A stretch of DNA of 64,000 nucleotides. Source: Diadema setosum (lineage: Eukaryota > Echinodermata > Echinoidea > Diadematoida > Diadematidae). The notes beneath the pieces are model-generated. The model was not told the origin of the DNA, did no database searches, and saw only the letters and a list, made by a program, of their open reading frames with translations. The position numbers were made by a program, and so were the translations under genes. The stretch lies in contig CM067064.1 in assembly GCA_033980235.1 (NCBI GenBank), positions 29,900,670 to 29,964,669 of the forward strand. Direction: 5' to 3'. This document shows, one piece after another, positions 62,901 through 64,000 of the stretch (positions are counted from its first letter, which is position 1; each line of letters starts with the position of its first letter).

Positions 62901-63858
62901 GATCTTTCGGTTTACAGAGACTCCAACCCAAAGCACCTTCTGATCTGGAGATTCTCCAGCCTGAAACCCCTAGCAAACGGGAAACTCCACTTTGATGTGT
63001 GCGAAGCGCGAAGTTCCTATATGGTTCTAGATGCTCTCTGGTGCTATCTAAGGCTTTATATTGTTCAACATACAATAGCAGTAAGTAAGAAATCCTTTCC
63101 AACGGGAGACACAGAGCCAGGGCGGGAGAAATTAAATCTCAAGCGGGAAGACGGGAGACTCCAACTCTCCCGTTTTCGGCGGGAGATCTCCCGTCGAAAA
63201 CGGGAGAGTTGGAGTCTCTGGGTTTAGTCCCCTGGCTATAGCAGTTGTGCTCCTAGACACAGTACCGTATCCATGTAGCCTTGTCCTTGGTAGTGGACTC
63301 TAAGCCACTGGTTTCCCCTGGTTGCTTGTTAACAAGCATTCATTGTTTCCTTAATGGCCACAAAAAAACAACAACATATCAATTCAAGTAAATTCAATAT
63401 GCACTATAATATTTACACATTATATAAGACAACTACATACAGTCGACCTTGCATAGTATTAAAAGTAAAATAATTACCTAGGTCGAAGGTTTTTTCAAGT
63501 CCCCTTCTCTTTATATTCTATTGATTTTAATCCCTCAGAAGTCATAATTTAAAATAATTTTCTGTCGTAATTTTCTCTTGCTAAAAGCTATTTTTTCAGT
63601 CCAAAGAGATTTGACTTCGGCAAGATTGACTGTACTTTATGAACACTGGTTGGAACCTTACAACCATAGCATACCATTCTAATACATGCCTTACATTAAT
63701 GTCTTCACTGCAATGTATTGAACATTAGCATAAGAAATATCTATCAACTCACAGCTTTTGCTAACTCCGGGCTCCCTGGATTGTTCTTTGAGAAGAATTC
63801 TTGAGCTTCTTGGATCTGTGCCATCTGACTCAGGTACGTCTCATACTTTCCTGATGGG
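43246..63858 (-). CDS. EXOC7: Exocyst complex component 7 (Exo70), lacking N-terminal exons
   Basis: Exo70 is an exocyst subunit that tethers secretory vesicles at the plasma membrane and binds PI(4,5)P2. Eighteen exons join in frame without a break into 582 residues ending FFDL and TAA; animal proteins have roughly 650-700, so about 80-100 N-terminal residues lie beyond 64000. Landmarks in order: PSGKYETYLSQMAQIQ, EFRNLLSRHSSPV, LPDEIIEELSEITKWL, GLKDHLNKK, ETACYLYCVSSLV, KTFDKIIEKPLD, AIISAAKRAI, NMPKDGTVH, LTSN, ALIFLENLLDYVETAAAML, KVLGALSLNL, LLNNYHYILKSL, KLKDKERQQIKEKFKGFN, TKNPEKYMKYSPEQV. The last block matches the conserved basic membrane-binding C-terminus of EXOC7. Introns run from about 400 bp to over 2 kb and contain many transposon relics, but all splice sites read are GT-AG. 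Confidence 0.97.
44379..44512 (-). CDS. EXOC7: EXOC7 exon, GFNTELEELHRIQ
   Basis: 44 codons plus two bases (visible residues 507-550), including CYAIPDSTLREAVRR. Acceptor CATGTCAG, donor GTGAGT. Confidence 0.96.
44800..44885. repeat. (CAT)n trinucleotide tract in EXOC7 intron
   Basis: Imperfect ATC/CAT repeats. Confidence 0.85.
45009..45180. repeat. Poly-C and a tandem duplication in EXOC7 intron
   Basis: C19 at about 45009-45027. Then two ~75-bp units share GTTTGCTTAAGGCATGATAG/GTTTGCTTACGGCATAATAG, GAAGCCAT and TAAATATTT. Confidence 0.7.
46220..46411. mobile_element. Tigger-like MITE with TACAGTGCAC end, copy 1
   Basis: TACAGTGCACACTTGTTATAA at the left pairs with TTATAATGGCAGTCGACTGTA at the right. 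Related to 58690-58830 by its ends and by the CCNNAGGAnTTTGTT segment. No coding capacity. Confidence 0.65.
46866..46986 (-). CDS. EXOC7: EXOC7 exon, KLKDKERQQIKEKFK
   Basis: 40 codons after a split serine. The conserved LKDKERQQIKEKFK lies just before GFN in the next exon. Acceptor TTCCACAG, donor GTGGGT. Confidence 0.97.
47543..47869. mobile_element. Fold-back MITE with GGGCCCTGTTTCATAAAG ends
   Basis: About 33 bp at each end are identical in inverted orientation (GGGCCCTGTTTCATAAAGCT, then GTTCGTAAAGTTA). Inner arms pair less well. 327 bp, in an EXOC7 intron. Confidence 0.85.
49272..49367 (-). CDS. EXOC7: EXOC7 exon, SGLIKLVVLSNPDIE
   Basis: 31 codons plus split ends (visible residues 435-465), ending IIKEQKKEYSK. 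Acceptor CATTTCAG, donor GTTGGT. Confidence 0.94.
50180..50300 (-). CDS. EXOC7: EXOC7 exon, KVLGALSLNL...LLNNYHYILKSLQ
   Basis: 39 codons with split codons at both ends. It matches KVLGNLQLNL and FLHNNYNYILKSL of vertebrate EXOC7. Acceptor TCCGCAG, donor GTGAGC. Confidence 0.97.
50883..50942. repeat. (TAGA)n microsatellite
   Basis: Fifteen tetranucleotide units. Confidence 0.96.
50943..51186. mobile_element. MITE with TACTGTATACG termini
   Basis: TACTGTATACGCCAAATATT at the left is matched by ATGTATGACGTATACAGTA at the right. CGCGAAA-rich inside, resembling the 15509-15721 element. It abuts the TAGA tract. Confidence 0.7.
51330..51509. mobile_element. hAT-like MITE with 8-bp direct repeat flanks
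   Basis: GACTATAA occurs at 51330-51337 and 51502-51509. Between them, CAGGGCACGACACTAAC is mirrored by GTTAGTGTGGAGCCCTG. 8-bp target duplication and CAGGG termini are typical of hAT. The flank repeat is offset one base from the ideal boundary. The interior repeats GGCCACCAAAA. Confidence 0.7.
51616..51681 (-). CDS. EXOC7: EXOC7 exon, KAKQRRVATYV
   Basis: 21 codons with split codons at both ends (D before, G after). Acceptor TTTTGCAG, donor GTGAGC. Confidence 0.92.
52779..52848 (-). CDS. EXOC7: EXOC7 exon, ALIFLENLLDYVETAAAML
   Basis: 23 codons plus one base. It matches FLQQLLDFQETAGAMLA in vertebrates. Acceptor CTATCAG, donor GTACTT. Confidence 0.96.
53043..53160. mobile_element. Weak fold-back element in EXOC7 intron
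   Basis: GCAACTCTTGCTGGAAT near 53050 mirrors ATTGCAGCAAGAGTT near 53132. It resembles the 7487-7800 repeat (ACCATTGTGC, GCAAGAGTTG). Confidence 0.45.
53699..53758 (-). CDS. EXOC7: EXOC7 exon, NMPKDGTVHGLTSN
   Basis: 20 codons, phase 0 on both sides. NDPDKSNMPKDGTVHGLTSN is among the most conserved stretches of metazoan EXOC7. Acceptor CCTGTAG, donor GTGAGT. Confidence 0.97.
54119..54217 (-). CDS. EXOC7: EXOC7 exon, GTAPSTRSKLPSLVSSLE
   Basis: 33 codons, phase 0 on both sides, to RALEEFFDIIK. Acceptor CACTGCAG, donor GTAAAT. Confidence 0.96.
54393..54530. repeat. (ATTCA)n pentamer tract
   Basis: Imperfect TTCAA/ATTCA pentamers over about 135 bp in an EXOC7 intron. Confidence 0.88.
54845..54964 (-). 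CDS. EXOC7: EXOC7 exon, AIISAAKRAIAKHDYTAVL
   Basis: 40 codons, phase 0 on both sides. The acceptor is CCACAAAG and the donor GTTGGT. It matches the IVSAARKAIVRHDFSTVL region. Confidence 0.95.
55724..55828 (-). CDS. EXOC7: EXOC7 exon, PEESQKKTFDKIIEKPLD
   Basis: 35 codons, phase 0 on both sides. It lines up with the IIPEHHQKKTFDSLIQDALD segment. Acceptor CTTGGCAG, donor GTAAGA. Confidence 0.96.
56665..56777 (-). CDS. EXOC7: EXOC7 exon, ETACYLYCVSSLVRLMQ
   Basis: 37 codons after a split glycine codon. DPETACYLYCVSSLVRLMQ matches vertebrate VETDAYIHCVSAFVKLAQ. Acceptor TTGTGCAG, donor GTCAGA. Confidence 0.95.
57276..57310 (-). CDS. EXOC7: EXOC7 micro-exon in the variable linker (35 nt)
   Basis: Encodes GGKGMVSPNFL with split codons on both sides (S before, G after). 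The acceptor is TTCTTTCAG and the donor GTAAGT. Found by phase: it is needed to connect the 65-nt exon with the next one. Confidence 0.8.
57951..58015 (-). CDS. EXOC7: EXOC7 exon in the variable linker (65 nt)
   Basis: Encodes IGGKLHKAKDFPLKRSSHLL R plus two bases. It is basic linker sequence, the region that is alternatively spliced in vertebrate EXOC7. The phases join exactly with the neighbours. Confidence 0.85.
58556..58900. repeat. Trinucleotide (AGT/AGC)n tracts interrupted by a MITE
   Basis: AGTAGTAGC-type repeats at 58610-58690 and 58830-58890 flank the 137-bp MITE, which appears to have inserted into an older tract. Confidence 0.7.
58690..58830. mobile_element. Tigger-like MITE with TACAGTGCAC ends, copy 2
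   Basis: TACAGTGCAC at 58690-58699 and its exact reverse complement at 58821-58830, with TA at both outer ends as expected of a TA target duplication. Confidence 0.75.
58971..59155 (-). CDS. EXOC7: EXOC7 exon, EIIEELSEITKWL
   Basis: Visible residues 89-149, with a Gly-rich end (KKSGGTGPGGPYSPM). It corresponds to the ARWLVEYG...GLKEHF...PYSP stretch in vertebrates. The acceptor is TTTTGGCAG and the donor GTAGTA. Confidence 0.96.
59402..59790. mobile_element. TTAA-flanked palindromic MITE, copy C
   Basis: TTAAAGAGATCGTATAG to TACTATCCCTTTAA, very close to copy A over its whole length, including the central hairpin. Confidence 0.75.
60409..60447 (-). CDS. EXOC7: EXOC7 39-nt micro-exon
   Basis: Encodes LSPEEATLKQLP plus split codons on both sides (E before, D after). 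The acceptor is TATTGCAG and the donor GTGAGA. The length is a multiple of three, so skipping it would keep the frame. Confidence 0.9.
60534..60961. mobile_element. Compound tRNA-headed SINE with 13-bp target duplication
   Basis: ATGATATCATGTA at 60534-60546 and 60949-60961. Inside, a canonical copy (A box TAGTCTAGTGG at about 60751, B box GGTTCGGATCC at 60794-60804, body, tail to 60948) follows a partial copy (60547-60682) whose body is inverted and whose tail is direct. 60543-60622 and 60797-60875 are near-perfect inverted repeats. Confidence 0.8.
61621..61738 (-). CDS. EXOC7: EXOC7 exon, RDLLQMEFRNLLSRHSSPV
   Basis: 39 codons plus one base (visible residues 36-74) between acceptor CTTCCAG and donor GTATAT. 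It matches the SEFRSLMTRHS region of vertebrate EXOC7. Confidence 0.95.
61824..61895 (+). mobile_element. tRNA-like SINE head (plus strand)
   Basis: A-box-like TGGCTCTATGG and B box GGTTCAAGTCC (61878-61888) at tRNA spacing. It does not fold as a complete tRNA, so it is taken as a SINE head. Confidence 0.5.
61988..62060 (-). mobile_element. tRNA-like SINE head (minus strand)
   Basis: Perfect B box GGTTCGAATCC (61998-61988) and an A box within TAGCCCAGTCAGTAGAG (62042-62026). It faces the plus-strand head 100 bp away. Probably a SINE rather than a working tRNA gene. Confidence 0.5.
62272..62588. mobile_element. CG-rich fold-back element in EXOC7 intron
   Basis: TTCACCCTAAAAAGGCTGGG at the left pairs with GCCCGGCCTGGTTAGGGTTAA at the right. 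The interior holds C-runs and GATTGCGGGATCGACAGCC, similar to 42150-42275. Confidence 0.5.
63156..63217. repeat. 62-bp near-perfect palindrome
   Basis: AGACTCCAACTCTCCCGTTT leads into TCGGCGGGAGA, mirrored about 63186/63187 with a single mismatched pair and no loop. CGGGAGA variants also lie just upstream. Confidence 0.9.
63753..63858 (-). CDS. EXOC7: EXOC7 first exon in window
   Basis: Residues 1-35 of the visible protein (PSGKYETYLSQMAQIQEAQE...). It begins with the last base of a split codon after acceptor CTTTAG and ends in phase 0 at donor GTGAGT. More 5' exons lie outside the window. Confidence 0.94.
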
Positions 63859-64000
63859 CTAAAGAATTAAACAAGAACAACAATGGAACAATTAGATGTG
63901 GTACAAGTGTATTAGCACTGTAAAAGTAGTGGCATTTAAAAGAGAAAGTGTAAGAAATTATAACACTTTAAACAGTACTGAAAGTCTTTTTGGAGGTGGT

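Overview
This is a stretch of animal nuclear genome, most likely from an echinoderm and probably a sea urchin. Genes are split by introns with GT-AG junctions. Coding exons are a small fraction of the sequence. The rest is AT-rich DNA full of microsatellites, poly-C runs, fold-back elements and tRNA-headed SINEs. The echinoderm call rests on recalled repeat families and on frequent TAGGCCTA octamers; it was not checked by a search. There is no operon, CRISPR array or prokaryotic feature.

Four conserved genes can be read exon by exon. (1) ENDOV (endonuclease V), minus strand, 13612 down to 10091: its first three coding exons join in frame into 109 residues; the rest lies outside the window or was not found. 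(2) DNAL4 (dynein light chain 4), plus strand, 13893-18019: complete, three exons, 108 residues. ENDOV and DNAL4 are head to head, with 280 bp between start codons, and this gap holds a perfect NRF-1-type palindrome. (3) A BRI3-like small membrane protein, minus strand, 32903 down to 30666: complete, two exons, 140 residues. (4) EXOC7/Exo70 (exocyst subunit), minus strand, 63858 down to 43246: 18 consecutive exons giving 582 residues through the stop codon; the N-terminal exons lie past the right edge.

Layout: 1-10090 is repeats (fold-back elements, an LTR-less retrotransposon relic, a SINE with an inverted head, pogo/Tigger-like ends). 10091-13612 is ENDOV, 13613-13892 the shared promoter, 13893-18019 DNAL4. 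18020-30665 is a gene-poor gap. 30666-32903 is the BRI3-like gene. 32904-43245 is a second gene-poor gap with long AT microsatellites, a fold-back element split by a SINE, and an 840-bp element carrying four evenly spaced RFX X-box motifs. 43246-64000 is EXOC7, whose introns hold many MITEs and SINEs.

The genes are unrelated in pathway: RNA/DNA inosine processing, ciliary dynein, an endolysosomal-type membrane protein, and vesicle tethering. I found no evidence for an undescribed multigene system. The most unusual observations are the X-box tandem element, the SINE insertions with inverted parts and perfect target duplications, hammerhead-like cores in two dispersed repeats, and an unexplained 48-codon frame inside ENDOV intron 2.
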